This document shows, piece by piece, positions 21,720 through 30,605 of a DNA stretch of 64,000 bases (within the stretch, counting starts at the first letter, position 1; each line of letters opens with the position of its first letter). Location of the stretch: the NCBI GenBank assembly GCA_029881255.1, contig JAOUMY010000014.1, positions 1-64,000 on the forward strand. The letters run 5' to 3'. Both the position numbers and the translations under genes were made by a program. The notes beneath the pieces are model-generated. The model saw only the letters and a list, made by a program, of their open reading frames with translations. It had not been told where the DNA came from and did not search any database. Source of the stretch: Gammaproteobacteria bacterium (GTDB taxonomy: Bacteria > Pseudomonadota > Gammaproteobacteria > S012-40).

Positions 21720-22484
21720 TTAAGCCGTCTTTTTAACCTGAGATTCTATCGGTTCTTTCTTGTTAAACGTGGTCAGAAACGCGGAAATCAATGCGCGTTC
21801 TTCCGTGCCGAGGTTAGTAAATTCCAGGGCGATATTTACTGTTCTTGATTCTTTTTCCGGTGGACGTTCAATGCGGACGATCTCAGTTTTAATTCTGATG
21901 ATCTTCTTGTTTATTTCAAATGAGAAATAGGGGTGATCGTATACGCGCCAATTGGCGACGGCCGTAGGTGAGCAGTTAATTAAACACCCACCCAGCGAAA
22001 AATTCTGCAAAGTGCTTTGCACTGTAATGCCATTAAGAGAAGCCGTAGCTTTTAACACGTCGAAAGGTGAGTGACGCGCCGCTGAGCGAGCTTCACTTTT
22101 TCCAACGGTGCGCTTGAGTGCTAGCAGAAGCGTGCGTGATGTGAATGGCTTTTTCACGAAGTTCTTGATACCTAAGCTAGCAGCCCTGGTCAGCAAGTCT
22201 GTAGTAGAGTGGCTGGACATCAACACGATGTGGGCTTTTTTGCATGAAGAGATGTTTTTCAAATCCTGGATCAATTCAAAACAATCTTTGTCCTGCAGGG
22301 TCGCGTCACAGAAGATCAAGTCGATGACTTTCTTGTTATTCGCAGCATTTATCGCTTCATTGGTCGTACCGGCTTGGATAGTTTCACCACACTGTTGGGC
22401 CTGGCGCAAGACAGACATCAGGGCCTTTCGCGCCCCCTGATTGTGGTCGATGATTAGGGCGACTTTTTGTGAATTTGTTGTCAT
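21720..22484 (-). CDS. Response regulator: receiver domain plus C-terminal PilZ-like domain
   Basis: 254 aa from the ATG at 22484, which has CAGG seven bases upstream; a longer frame to 22529 lacks support. The N-terminal receiver (residues ~7-125) has D13 in ALIIDH, the likely phospho-acceptor D60 in LIFCDA and K112 in VKKPF. The usual second acidic residue of the DD pair is His14. The C-terminal ~115 residues resemble PilZ: an RxxxR motif at R133-R137 and NFSLGG at 161-166, the c-di-GMP-binding pattern of that family. The protein may thus link phosphorylation to c-di-GMP. It is divergent from the dual-receiver gene across a gap that holds a CRP-like site. Outputs and partners are unknown. 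Confidence 0.75.
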   Translation of the reverse strand: MTTNSQKVALIIDHNQGARKALMSVLRQAQQCGETIQAGTTNEAINAANNKKVIDLIFCDATLQDKDCFELIQDLKNISSCKKAHIVLMSSHSTTDLLTRAASLGIKNFVKKPFTSRTLLLALKRTVGKSEARSAARHSPFDVLKATASLNGITVQSTLQNFSLGGCLINCSPTAVANWRVYDHPYFSFEINKKIIRIKTEIVRIERPPEKESRTVNIALEFTNLGTEERALISAFLTTFNKKEPIESQVKKTA

Positions 22485-22514
22485 TTTAAACCTGCGTATT
22501 GTTGAAAAGATTTG

Positions 22515-22547
22515 AAACAAAACTAGCACCTAGGTACTAGGTTGTTT
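22515..22547. promoter_or_regulatory. Operator-like site: three CTAG heptads in an imperfect dyad
   Basis: CTAG occurs at 22523, 22530 and 22537, exactly seven bases apart (CTAGCAC CTAGGTA CTAGG). The cluster is framed by AAACAA (22515-22520) and TTGTTT (22542-22547), so the whole stretch is an imperfect inverted repeat centred on ACCTAGGT. CTAG is generally rare in gammaproteobacterial DNA. It lies 31-63 bp upstream of the PilZ response-regulator start, a position suited to an operator or activator site. The binding protein is unknown. Confidence 0.45.
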
Positions 22548-22582
22548 AACGTCGAAAAAACTGGGCAATTTATCGTTTTTTA

Positions 22583-22598
22583 TGTGACCTCAATCACA
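22583..22598. promoter_or_regulatory. CRP/Vfr-like binding site
   Basis: A perfect TGTGA-N6-TCACA dyad (22583-22598), the CRP/Vfr consensus core, in the gap between the two divergent response-regulator genes. It is about 100 bp from the minus-strand start and 170 bp from the plus-strand start. It suggests cAMP-dependent control of one or both genes. No Crp gene is in the window. Confidence 0.55.
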
Positions 22599-22768
22599 GT
22601 TTGATCGACATCAGCTTTTATCTCATTTTTTTGTGCGTTGTAAGCCACGGATTTGACAATAAAACCATAGGACCAGTTGGTAAGTTCAGTGCCTAAGGTA
22701 TGGTCTCACAAGATTTCGTTTTAGGCCGATGTAGGTAATGTTATTAAACTAGCAAGAACTCGGGTGAT

Positions 22769-23536
22769 ATGGATTCCCAACAGAAAAAGATCAATGCGCT
22801 CGTTGTGGATGATAGTAGTGAGTTTCGCAATCTGCTCAAAAGTCATTTACGCCAGCTCGGCGCCAATGTCGTCGGGGAAACGGATTCCGCGATTAATCTG
22901 CATCAAGTAATTGGCGATAAGGTCGTTGATCTCGTTTTTCTCGATATCAATATGCCCGGTCCTTCGGGTCTTGATGCATTGCCCGAATTGAAAAAGCAAT
23001 ATCCAGCAATTGGCGTTGTTATCATCTCGGGTGAGAACTCAGCCGAAACCGTCTCTGCCGCGCTTAAGGCTGGAGCAGACGACTATATCCTTAAGCCGTT
23101 TTCGAGTAAAAAGGTTCAAGAGGTAATAAACGATTTTGTAAAGACCAAACAAAACAAGCCACCATCTAAGGTGAACTGCTATGTGGTCGACGACGAACCG
23201 CTAGCGCTAGAGATGCTGGAAGTCCGTTTAACAAAAATGGGTGGTTCAGTAAGAAAGTTTTCTTCCATTCCGCAATTTTTTATCGCTATGGAAGATACCT
23301 TGCCGGATATTGTTTATCTCGATATTCAAATGCCGCAGGCAAATGGTTTTGACGTTTTGCAGAAAATAAAACGTCAGTGGCCACATCAATACGTCATTAT
23401 GGTTAGCGCTGAAAGCAGCATCGAGAATGTGAAAAAATCAATTGAGCTGCACTCAGATGGTTTTCTGGTAAAACCGGTGAGTATAAGAAAACTGGAAGAG
23501 AGTCTGGTGAACTACCGCAAGCTGCGCGGAAAATAA
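22769..23536 (+). CDS. Dual-receiver response regulator without output domain
   Basis: 255 aa made of two tandem CheY-like receivers and nothing else. Receiver 1 (about residues 8-128): acidic pair D14/D15, phospho-acceptor D59 in VFLDINMP, K in LKPFS. Receiver 2 (about 134-250): VVDDEP, phospho-acceptor D185 in VYLDIQMP, K in LVKPVS. Both active sites look intact. A protein with two receivers and no DNA-binding or enzymatic part must act by protein contact or as a phosphate sink. It is divergent from the receiver-PilZ gene. Its stop codon directly abuts the convergent hpnD-like stop at 23537. Confidence 0.8.
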   Translation: MDSQQKKINALVVDDSSEFRNLLKSHLRQLGANVVGETDSAINLHQVIGDKVVDLVFLDINMPGPSGLDALPELKKQYPAIGVVIISGENSAETVSAALKAGADDYILKPFSSKKVQEVINDFVKTKQNKPPSKVNCYVVDDEPLALEMLEVRLTKMGGSVRKFSSIPQFFIAMEDTLPDIVYLDIQMPQANGFDVLQKIKRQWPHQYVIMVSAESSIENVKKSIELHSDGFLVKPVSIRKLEESLVNYRKLRGK

Positions 23537-24409
23537 TCAAGCCGCTTTTTGTCTTTGATAGCGTTTGTGTCTTTGCTTTTCCCTACGCGCGCTATTCCAT
23601 GCCAGCCATAGTTTACGTAGTGGCGTCAGTTTGACGCGATGTTCCAGCACGCGAAAACCATCGTGTTCGATTTCATTGAGCAAGGCCAGATAGATTTCAC
23701 CCATGATCAATCCACTACGCTGGTTATAGCGATCCACTTCGGGTAATAGACGAAAGGCGTTTTCATAGTGTTCTCTGGCGCGTTCCGCTTCGAAGCGTAA
23801 AAGATCAACAATCTTCTGTGAATGTTGTCCTTTTACCAATTCATCCATATCAACCCCAAACTGCGTCAGATCTTCTTGTGGCAAATATACTCTTCCACGT
23901 ATGGCATCTTCACGTACGTCGCGAATGATATTGGTCAGTTGTAAGGCCATGCCTAGTTCATAGGCGTATTTGCGGGTGTTTCTGTCTTCATAGCCGAAGA
24001 TCTCGATGGACAGCAGCCCAACGGCACTGGCGACGCGATAACAATACAAGGACAATTCCTTGATCGTCGGATAGACATCGTATTCCAGGTCCATCTCCAT
24101 GCCATCAAGAATTTCGAGGAAATATTCTTTATTGAGGCTAAAACGGTCCAGGTGTGGCGCCAGGGCTTTTGTTACAGGGTGAGTAGGATTACCGGAATAC
24201 AGTTTTTCCACTTCATCGCGCCACCAACTGAGTTTGGTTTTGGCGATGTCGATATTAGAACATTCATCGACGACGTCATCGACTTCACGGCAATAGGCAT
24301 AAAGCGCGATGATCGCGTCCCGCCGTGGTTGTGGCAGGAAACGAAAACTGTAGTAAAAACTGGAGCCGCTCTGCGCAGCTTTGTTTTGACAGTATTCTTC
24401 GGGAGTCAC
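23537..24409 (-). CDS. hpnD: Squalene/phytoene synthase family protein, HpnD-type presqualene diphosphate synthase
   Basis: 290-aa trans-isoprenyl diphosphate synthase. The first Asp-rich motif is DDVVDE (44-49), and the second lies in NIIRDVREDAIRGRVYLP (about 167-184). The overall pattern (FYYSFRFLP at the start, LPQEDL) matches HpnD, which condenses two farnesyl diphosphates to presqualene diphosphate in hopanoid/squalene synthesis. The usual partners hpnC and hpnE, or shc, are not adjacent, so phytoene synthase activity cannot be excluded from sequence alone. It abuts the stop of the dual receiver and is followed upstream by rmuC on the same strand (72 bp). Confidence 0.75.
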   Translation of the reverse strand: MTPEEYCQNKAAQSGSSFYYSFRFLPQPRRDAIIALYAYCREVDDVVDECSNIDIAKTKLSWWRDEVEKLYSGNPTHPVTKALAPHLDRFSLNKEYFLEILDGMEMDLEYDVYPTIKELSLYCYRVASAVGLLSIEIFGYEDRNTRKYAYELGMALQLTNIIRDVREDAIRGRVYLPQEDLTQFGVDMDELVKGQHSQKIVDLLRFEAERAREHYENAFRLLPEVDRYNQRSGLIMGEIYLALLNEIEHDGFRVLEHRVKLTPLRKLWLAWNSARREKQRHKRYQRQKAA

Positions 24410-24481
24410 GGTTCGTGGGCCTTTTCGCTCAAGCAGGCAGTGTACTGAGGGGCCGGGTTAGTGTAAAGAGGCGCCTCATAC

Positions 24482-25756
24482 TCAGGTTTCGGTGGTTGTC
24501 TCTATTTCCAGTGCTCTGGCAGCTTTTTCCACCGGCTCCAGATCTGGAATTTCCTTCTTACCTTGTACCCCTAACTCGCTGAATTTGCGTGCCCCGGGCA
24601 TTACGCGGGTGTTGAATGATCCTATCGCCTGGTTATAGTGACCGACTCCTTGTTCCAGGGACCGTCCCAGTTTTCCGAGGTGTTCGGCGAAGGTGGCCAT
24701 GCGTGTATATAACTCGTCGCCGAGGGCGCGGATCTCTTCGGCGTTTTCTGCCAGACTTTCCTGGCGCCAGCCGTAGGCGATGGCGCGTAGTAAGGCGACC
24801 AGACTTGTTGGTGTGGAGAGTATGACCTTGTTTTTCATGGCGTCTTCAAGTAGCTGGCGATCAATATCCAGAGCGGCGCTGAGGAATTGGTCACCGGGGA
24901 TGAATAGCACCACGAAGTCGGGGGCGTTTTTGAACTGTTGCCAGTAGGCCTTGCTCGCAAGTTCTTTTACACGATCACGAACGTGGCGCGCGTGGCGCGT
25001 GAGTTGTTGTTGTCGAGTTTCATCGTTATCGGCTTCGACGGCGGCGATGTAGGCATCAAGCGGGGTTTTGATATCGACGACGATGTCGCGCCCACCGGGC
25101 AGGCGTATCACCATGTCCGGGCGCAGGCGTCCATCCTCGGTGTTGATGGTGGTTTGTTCGTCGAAGTCACAATGTTCAACCATTCCTGCCAGTTCGGCCA
25201 GGCGTTTGAGTGTCATCTCTCCCCATTGGCCACGTACTTCGGGGCGTTTGAGCGCGGCAACGAGGTTGCGGGTTTCGCTTTGTAGTTTGTTCTGTGTTTC
25301 GGCGAGGCTTTCGAGGTGTTTGTTTAGCGCACCATAGGCTTCTTTGCGCTCGTTTTCGATTTGGCGTACTTGCTTTTCGGTTTTCTCTAGTGCTTCTTTG
25401 ATCGGCTTGACCAGATTTTCGATGGCCTTTTCTTTCATCTCGAGTGAGCCTTTGGCCTCGACCTGGAATTGTTTAAGTTTTTCCTGTGCGAGTTGTAAAA
25501 AGGCTTCGTTGTTTTTGTTCAGTGCATCACGGGAGAGCGAGGTGAATGTCTCGGCAAAGTGTTTTTTGCTTTCGTCCAGCGCTTGTTGTTTTTGTTCGTA
25601 GAGGCGGTGTTCCTGGTCTACCTGGGTTTGTAATGCGAGATTTTTATCTTGTAACTCACGTAACTGTTTTTGAGCACGGAGTGTGGCGATTAGATAGCCT
25701 AAGGCTAGGGCTATCGCGAAGATTAAGAGGCTGATGACGATGTTACTAGTTGTCAT
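24482..25756 (-). CDS. rmuC: DNA recombination protein RmuC
   Basis: Predicted nuclease-fold protein of the RmuC family, which limits inversions at short inverted repeats. From the ATG at 25756 it is 424 aa; a longer frame to 25822 runs into a foldback repeat arm and is rejected. AGGA precedes this ATG by eight bases. Layout: N-terminal membrane anchor (ISLLIFAIALALGYLIATL), a long coiled coil (about 30-190), then the RmuC domain with RGQWGEMTLKRLAELAG, RPDMVIRLPGGRDIVVDIKTPLDAY and FVVLFIPGDQFLSAAL. It is notable that the gene for a protein linked to inverted-repeat stability starts 41 bp from a perfect 31-bp inverted repeat. Confidence 0.93.
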   Translation of the reverse strand: MTTSNIVISLLIFAIALALGYLIATLRAQKQLRELQDKNLALQTQVDQEHRLYEQKQQALDESKKHFAETFTSLSRDALNKNNEAFLQLAQEKLKQFQVEAKGSLEMKEKAIENLVKPIKEALEKTEKQVRQIENERKEAYGALNKHLESLAETQNKLQSETRNLVAALKRPEVRGQWGEMTLKRLAELAGMVEHCDFDEQTTINTEDGRLRPDMVIRLPGGRDIVVDIKTPLDAYIAAVEADNDETRQQQLTRHARHVRDRVKELASKAYWQQFKNAPDFVVLFIPGDQFLSAALDIDRQLLEDAMKNKVILSTPTSLVALLRAIAYGWRQESLAENAEEIRALGDELYTRMATFAEHLGKLGRSLEQGVGHYNQAIGSFNTRVMPGARKFSELGVQGKKEIPDLEPVEKAARALEIETTTET

Positions 25757-25796
25757 ACTAGATTCCTGGTTGTTTATGTAATTGTGGCTTCGATTC

Positions 25797-25910
25797 GCAG
25801 TCGTGGAGGCGGTGTTCCTCACGAAACTCGCTGTGAATACATCCCTGTACGCTCGACGGCCGCGTCCATGCGGCCGACGGTTTCGTGAGGAACACCGCCT
25901 CCACGACTGC
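25797..25910. repeat. Foldback repeat, copy B (short form)
   Basis: 114-bp element. Arms 25797-25827 and 25880-25910 are perfect 31-bp inverted complements, and pairing stops exactly at the outer ends. The 52-bp core (25828-25879) starts TCGCTGTGAATAC like the other copies and ends GGCCGACG; it lacks about 50 bp of the central part present in copies A and C. The arm sequence differs from A and C except for the inner AAAC and a few positions. It lies just upstream of rmuC, which is read away from it. No T-run follows either arm. Confidence 0.92.
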
Positions 25911-26054
25911 TAGCATTGTAGTTGAATTCAGAGATTGTAGTGGCATTGGTAAAAAACGCTAATTTAGTTCAAAAGCTTGTAATCGATTCGTTACTCACCG
26001 TAGTAAACAATTTGTTAGGAGCACAGTTTCAATTCGGATGACCACTGAGCTATA

Positions 26055-26219
26055 GGGCTTACAAGGGGGAGAACGTTTACAAAACCGTCGACGGCAAGGT
26101 GTGGATTGCTCCCGGCAATCCATTCACATGCCCGCCGTCCATGGCGGGCAGACCCGCCGTCGAGCGTACAGGGAAGTATTCACAGCGAGTTTTGTAAACG
26201 TTCTCCCCCTTGTAAGCCC
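26055..26219. repeat. Foldback repeat, copy C (long form, inverted)
   Basis: 165-bp element in the opposite orientation to A and B. Arms 26055-26085 and 26189-26219 are perfect 31-bp inverted complements. The 103-bp core read on the minus strand matches copy A closely. It lies 43 bp beyond the mupP stop codon. The 144 bp between copies B and C (25911-26054) are AT-rich with no feature I can name. The inner arm end (ACAAAAC) and the run of Gs are shared with copy A. Confidence 0.92.
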
Positions 26220-26261
26220 GCACCATCTCTCAGCAAGCACACTAGTCAGAACAACAAAACC

Positions 26262-26924
26262 TTACCACTTCTCAACAAACGCCCAAATTTCACTCGCATG
26301 ATCGATCATCGCATCGGCGCCCCATTGATCGGGATTATCGTCTTCAAGCAAATAACCAAACAAGGCCGCAATCGTTTTCATGCCCGCAACGCGTCCCGCT
26401 TCAATATCACGTTCGGCATCGCCGACATAAATGCATTGTTCTGGGCGCACATTAATTTTTTCGCATGCGTAGTACATCGGTTCCGGGTGCGGTTTGGCCT
26501 TGCTCGCGGTATCGCCACTGACGATGCATCCCGCGCGGTCAAACAATTTTAGAGCTTGCATCAACGGATCAGTTAACCAGGATGGTTTGTTAGTAACGAT
26601 TCCCCAGGCGATGCCAGAATCTTCCAGCTGATCGATCAAGGTTTCGATGCCGGGAAACAAGGATGTCTTGACTGCGATATTTTCCAAATAAATATCGAGA
26701 AACTGCTGACGAATCTCTTCGTATAAACCATCTTCCGGATCGAGATTGAAGGCGAGTTTGATCATTGCCTTACCACCATGGGACACCACGGGGCGTATCG
26801 CATCAAAGGGTAGCGCAGGTTTACCTCGCGCAGTTAGGGTTGCATTCAATGCATCCGCAAGATCCGGTGCGGTATCGGCGAATGTGCCATCGAGGTCGAA
26901 CAAAACGGCGCGGGTATTGGCCAC
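26262..26924 (-). CDS. mupP: HAD-superfamily phosphatase, MupP-like (Gph-related)
   Basis: 220-aa HAD hydrolase. Motif I is FDLDGTFADT with nucleophile D10 and acid/base D12; motif II is the Thr in IVTNKP; motif IV is VGDAERDIEAG. Often labelled phosphoglycolate phosphatase. However, position next to ubiG and mtaD upstream of gyrA, and features such as PEDG and GYLLEDDNPDQWGAD, match Pseudomonas MupP, which dephosphorylates N-acetylmuramate 6-phosphate in the peptidoglycan recycling pathway that bypasses de novo UDP-MurNAc synthesis. Two bases separate it from ubiG upstream. Family firm; MupP over Gph is inference from gene order and similarity. Confidence 0.8.
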   Translation of the reverse strand: MANTRAVLFDLDGTFADTAPDLADALNATLTARGKPALPFDAIRPVVSHGGKAMIKLAFNLDPEDGLYEEIRQQFLDIYLENIAVKTSLFPGIETLIDQLEDSGIAWGIVTNKPSWLTDPLMQALKLFDRAGCIVSGDTASKAKPHPEPMYYACEKINVRPEQCIYVGDAERDIEAGRVAGMKTIAALFGYLLEDDNPDQWGADAMIDHASEIWAFVEKW

Positions 26925-26926
26925 AA

Positions 26927-27643
26927 TTAGTCCTCGCGGATACTGTGGCAGAGATAATTGACGTCGATGTTTTTACTCAGACTGTAATGTTTGGTCAAAG
27001 GATTGTATTCCATGCCGCGCAGACTCTTCAGCAACAAACCGGCGTCACGCATCCAGTGATTCAGTTCCGAGGGTTTAATAAACTTGCGGTAATCGTGTGT
27101 GCCCTTGGGTAACATCTTCAACACATATTCCGCGCCGATGATGGAATACAGATACGATTTCGGGTTGCGATTCAGTGTCGAGAAAAATACATCCCCGCCG
27201 GGCTTAACCAGTTTTGCACATGCATCAATAATTGAGCCTGGATCGGGCACATGTTCCAGCATTTCCATGCACGTGACCACATCGTATTGACCTGCACGTT
27301 CCTCGGCCAATTGCTCGACAGGGATTTGGATATATTCGATTTCGAGATTGCTCTCGTATAAATGCAACTTGGCGACTTCGATCGGACCTACGCCCATATC
27401 GATGCCGGTCACTTGTGCTCCGGCCTTGGCCATGGATTCACTCAGGATGCCGCCGCCGCAACCAACGTCGAGGACTTTCATGCCCTTGATGTTGGCGTTT
27501 TTTGTGATGTAACCCAATCTTAGTGGGTTGATCTCGTGCAGCGGCTTGAATTCGCTTTCCGGGTCCCACCAGCGATAGGCGATGGTGTCAAATTTAGCGA
27601 TTTCCTGTGGGTCGATATTGGCTTGCGTAGTTTCAGTCATCAT
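26927..27643 (-). CDS. ubiG: Ubiquinone biosynthesis O-methyltransferase
   Basis: SAM-dependent methyltransferase carrying out the two O-methylations of ubiquinone biosynthesis. 238 aa (E. coli 240). The N-terminus [20 protein letters not shown] is diagnostic for UbiG, followed by motif [14 protein letters not shown] and the [11 protein letters not shown] region. It overlaps the upstream mtaD-like gene by 11 bp and precedes mupP by two bases, so the three are one operon read to the left. It implies ubiquinone-based respiration. Confidence 0.96.
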   Translation of the reverse strand: MMTETTQANIDPQEIAKFDTIAYRWWDPESEFKPLHEINPLRLGYITKNANIKGMKVLDVGCGGGILSESMAKAGAQVTGIDMGVGPIEVAKLHLYESNLEIEYIQIPVEQLAEERAGQYDVVTCMEMLEHVPDPGSIIDACAKLVKPGGDVFFSTLNRNPKSYLYSIIGAEYVLKMLPKGTHDYRKFIKPSELNHWMRDAGLLLKSLRGMEYNPLTKHYSLSKNIDVNYLCHSIRED

Positions 27644-28964
27644 GGATATCCGTGCTGTAAATCTTCTCTGCCCAGCTTTGAGCGCGACGGCGTATGGCGT
27701 CTTCGTCCATATGCAACAATGTGCGGTCTTTCAGGACCTGGTGGCCATTTATCCACACATCGCTGACGTTGTGGCGTGTGGCAGAGTATACCAGTTGCGA
27801 GATCGGGTGATATACCGGCTGGGTGCCGATATCGCTGAGATCGACGGCGACCACATCCGCGGCCTTACCCACCTTGAGAGACCCGGTGATGTCGTCTATA
27901 CCGAGGGCCCGTGCGCCATTAATCGTGGCCAATTGCAGCGCCTGTTCCGCGGACAGGGCGGAGGCGTCCATACTTCCGACCTTTGCCAGTAGGGCGGCAC
28001 TGCGCATCTCGCCGATCATGTCGAGGTCATTATTGCTGGACGAACCGTCGGTACCTAAGGCCACATTTACACCCGCTTTGAGTAGGGCTGGCACCGGACA
28101 AATGCCGCTGGCGAGTTTCATATTCGATTCCGGGCAGTGTATGACGTGAACACCATCCGCCGCACAACGGGCGATTTCGTCTTCAGTGAGCTGGGTCATG
28201 TGTACGGCTAATAAGCGTGGGCTACACAGGTTCAACTCTGCCAAACGTTCCAGCGGGCGTTTGCCCAGATTTTTCTCGCTTTCCATGACTTCAAATGCGG
28301 TTTCATGCACGTGTATATGGATAGGCATGTCCAGTTCTTCCGCCAGGGTGGCGATGCGTTTCAGCGGTTCATCGGACACGGTATACGGTGCATGGGGTGC
28401 GAATGCGGTGCGTATAAATTCGCTGTGGCGGTATTTGTCGTGGACGTCTAGTGCCTTGGACAGATACTCATCGGCATTGGCGGCCCATACCGTGGGAAAG
28501 TCGATAACGATTAAACCAACCGTCGCACGAAACCCGGCTTGCTCTGCGGCGCGGGCGGCGGCATCGGGGAAGAAGTACATTTCGTTGAAACAGGTGACAC
28601 CGCTTTTGATGGATTCGGCGATGGCCAGTTGGGTGCCCTCGAAGACAAACTCCTCGCTGACCCACTTGGCCTCGGCCGGCCAGATGTGATTCTGCAACCA
28701 TTCCATCAGCGGCAAGTCATCGGCGATACCGCGCATCAGTGACATACTCGCATGGGTGTGGGTGTTGATCAGTCCGGGTATGAGGATATGATCATCGAGT
28801 TTTTGCAGGTGTTTTGCGCTGTATTGTTCGTTGGCCTGGGAGGAAGGCAAAATGGCGACGATTTTTCCCTCGTCGATGACCAGGGCATGATTTTCCAGCA
28901 CGGTGTGGGCAGGCTCGACGGGGATGACCCAGCGGGCGTGGAGTATGGTTTCAACTTTTTGCAT
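27633..28964 (-). CDS. mtaD: 5-methylthioadenosine/S-adenosylhomocysteine deaminase (TRZ/ATZ family)
   Basis: Amidohydrolase that deaminates 5'-methylthioadenosine (and SAH). From the ATG at 28964 ([15 protein letters not shown]) it is 443 aa, normal for MtaD; a longer frame to 29132 would overlap the divergent mtnA start and is rejected. The metal ligands [11 protein letters not shown], the HVHET region, [10 protein letters not shown] and [11 protein letters not shown] are all present. It is divergent from mtnA, and the two fit the deamination route of methylthioadenosine salvage described in Pseudomonas aeruginosa (MTA to methylthioinosine, then MTR-1-P to the MtnA product). First gene of the mtaD–ubiG–mupP operon. 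Confidence 0.93.
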   Translation of the reverse strand: MQKVETILHARWVIPVEPAHTVLENHALVIDEGKIVAILPSSQANEQYSAKHLQKLDDHILIPGLINTHTHASMSLMRGIADDLPLMEWLQNHIWPAEAKWVSEEFVFEGTQLAIAESIKSGVTCFNEMYFFPDAAARAAEQAGFRATVGLIVIDFPTVWAANADEYLSKALDVHDKYRHSEFIRTAFAPHAPYTVSDEPLKRIATLAEELDMPIHIHVHETAFEVMESEKNLGKRPLERLAELNLCSPRLLAVHMTQLTEDEIARCAADGVHVIHCPESNMKLASGICPVPALLKAGVNVALGTDGSSSNNDLDMIGEMRSAALLAKVGSMDASALSAEQALQLATINGARALGIDDITGSLKVGKAADVVAVDLSDIGTQPVYHPISQLVYSATRHNVSDVWINGHQVLKDRTLLHMDEDAIRRRAQSWAEKIYSTDIHDD

Positions 28965-29070
28965 AGGCGGTTTTGCTCCGGATTCCATAAGCTGGCCAAG
29001 TATAACGTAAGCATAGGCGTATGCCGGATTTTTCCGTATCATAGCCACCAATTCAAGCGAGGGGATGCAT

Positions 29071-30126
29071 ATGGCGGGTGAGCAGCAGTACGATACGATA
29101 CGGGCCGTGGTTTGGGAGGACAACAAGCTCAAATTACTCGATCAGCGCCTCTTGCCTCACGAATACGTTTACAACACCTATACCAATGCCAAAGACACCG
29201 CTGACGCGATCCGCGATATGGTGGTACGTGGTGCGCCCGCAATCGGCGTAACGGCTGCCTATGCGGTGGTGTTGGCAGCAACTCATCGATTTGAAGTCTC
29301 GCCGCAGACCTGGCGTAAGGATATCGAAGAGGATTTGAGTGTGCTTGCTGCCTCACGTCCGACAGCGGTAAATCTGTTCTGGGCTATCGATGCCATGCGC
29401 ACAGTCATTGCCGGCAATCCAGACAAGCCTATTGTGACTTTACTCGAAGCCGCCCGTCGTATTCACAATGAAGATATCACCGCCAATCGTAAGATGGGTG
29501 AGATGGGCTCGGCCAAGATGTTAGATGCGACTGGCGTGTTAACCCATTGCAATACGGGCTCTCTCGCAACCGGTGGTTACGGCACCGCACTCGGTGTGAT
29601 TCGCAGTGCCTGGCGTCGTGGTCATTTGAAACACGTTTTTGCCGATGAGACTCGTCCTTGGTTGCAGGGTGCGCGGCTAACGGCGTGGGAGTTGGTGCAG
29701 GATGATATTCCGGTCACGTTGATTTCCGAAGGTGCGGCGGCACACTTGATGAAGCAGGGTAAGGTACAGTGGGTGGTGGTTGGTTCGGATCGCATTGCGG
29801 CGAATGGTGATGTGGCGAACAAAATCGGTACCTATAGTCTTGCGGTGAATGCGCGTCATCATGGTGTGAAGTTTATGGTGGTGGCACCGTCGACAACGGT
29901 GGATATGGATATTGCCAGTGGCGATGATATCCCCATCGAGGAGCGTTCTGAGATGGAGGTTCTGTGTCTGAATGGTCAGCGTATTGCGCCGGATGGGGCT
30001 ACTGCATGGAATCCTGCTTTTGATGTGACACCTGCGGAGTTAATCGATGTCATCGTGACGGAGAAGGGGCTCGTTGAGAATCCGACGCCGGAGAAAATGG
30101 CGAAGATGATGTCTGTTGGGGATTAG
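29071..30126 (+). CDS. mtnA: S-methyl-5-thioribose-1-phosphate isomerase
   Basis: Isomerises methylthioribose 1-phosphate to methylthioribulose 1-phosphate in methionine salvage. 351 aa from the ATG at 29071. GAGGGG lies six bases before that ATG, whereas the alternative ATG at 29065 would abut it. Motifs: [24 protein letters not shown] with the conserved Cys, and [21 protein letters not shown] with the conserved Asp. Divergent from mtaD across a ~106-bp gap. In Pseudomonas the next gene is gyrA; here 5 kb of other DNA intervenes. Confidence 0.96.
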   Translation: MAGEQQYDTIRAVVWEDNKLKLLDQRLLPHEYVYNTYTNAKDTADAIRDMVVRGAPAIGVTAAYAVVLAATHRFEVSPQTWRKDIEEDLSVLAASRPTAVNLFWAIDAMRTVIAGNPDKPIVTLLEAARRIHNEDITANRKMGEMGSAKMLDATGVLTHCNTGSLATGGYGTALGVIRSAWRRGHLKHVFADETRPWLQGARLTAWELVQDDIPVTLISEGAAAHLMKQGKVQWVVVGSDRIAANGDVANKIGTYSLAVNARHHGVKFMVVAPSTTVDMDIASGDDIPIEERSEMEVLCLNGQRIAPDGATAWNPAFDVTPAELIDVIVTEKGLVENPTPEKMAKMMSVGD

Positions 30127-30605
30127 TTTCGGTTTTTTTCTATTTTGCTGAACTTGATCGTTGAGCTAATGTTTTTTAACTTGCGTTTTGATATCTGTGA
30201 CGACGTTGGTTATCTAGGAGAATTCGCATCCACTTGCCGATAACATTGTTCGTTCGTTTTTTTACGTCAATACTTCATGGTTTTTTTGCATGGCACGAAC
30301 TTCAGCCGTACCGCTTTTTGCAGAATAGATTTCTGAACTGGGTTTCGCTCTAAAGTATAAGACGTTCCGCTAAAGTAAGCCTCTATTCGCTTTGAGTAAG
30401 AAGCGCTCGATTTTCTTTCCTTAAATTTCAATAGTTCACCGCTTACCACATTCTTTAAATGGTTTTGCATTGCAAACGAACTTGTTTCCCCAGTTGTAAA
30501 CAAAAGAAAAAGAATTCCCGCTAAATCTAATAACTGATGGTTTTAGTTCGTTATAGTCTAAACCGGACGACGCTAAAATTTACTCCCGCGATATAAGGAT
30601 ACCGA
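30127..30605. other. AT-rich intergenic region downstream of mtnA
   Basis: About 480 bp, AT-richer than the flanking genes. A minus-strand open frame at 30267-30503 (78 codons) has no recognisable domain and reads like Lys/Ser-rich random sequence; I do not support it as a gene. AAGGA at 30596-30600 serves the histidine kinase. This is the left edge of the insertion between mtnA and gyrA. Confidence 0.4.

Noticed and set aside
25757-25822. Upstream start for rmuC
   Set aside because: It runs into the arm of foldback copy B; the ATG at 25756 has a ribosome-binding site and directly precedes the membrane anchor.
26262-26924. Phosphoglycolate phosphatase (gph) as the sole name
   Set aside because: The HAD family fits both, but gene order with ubiG and mtaD and several segments favour MupP; I keep the doubt in the entry.
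28965-29132. N-terminal extension of the mtaD frame
   Set aside because: It would overlap the divergent mtnA start, and the family N-terminus matches the ATG at 28964.
30267-30503. 78-codon minus-strand frame downstream of mtnA
   Set aside because: AT-rich, no domain, no ribosome-binding site; kept only as a note on the intergenic region.
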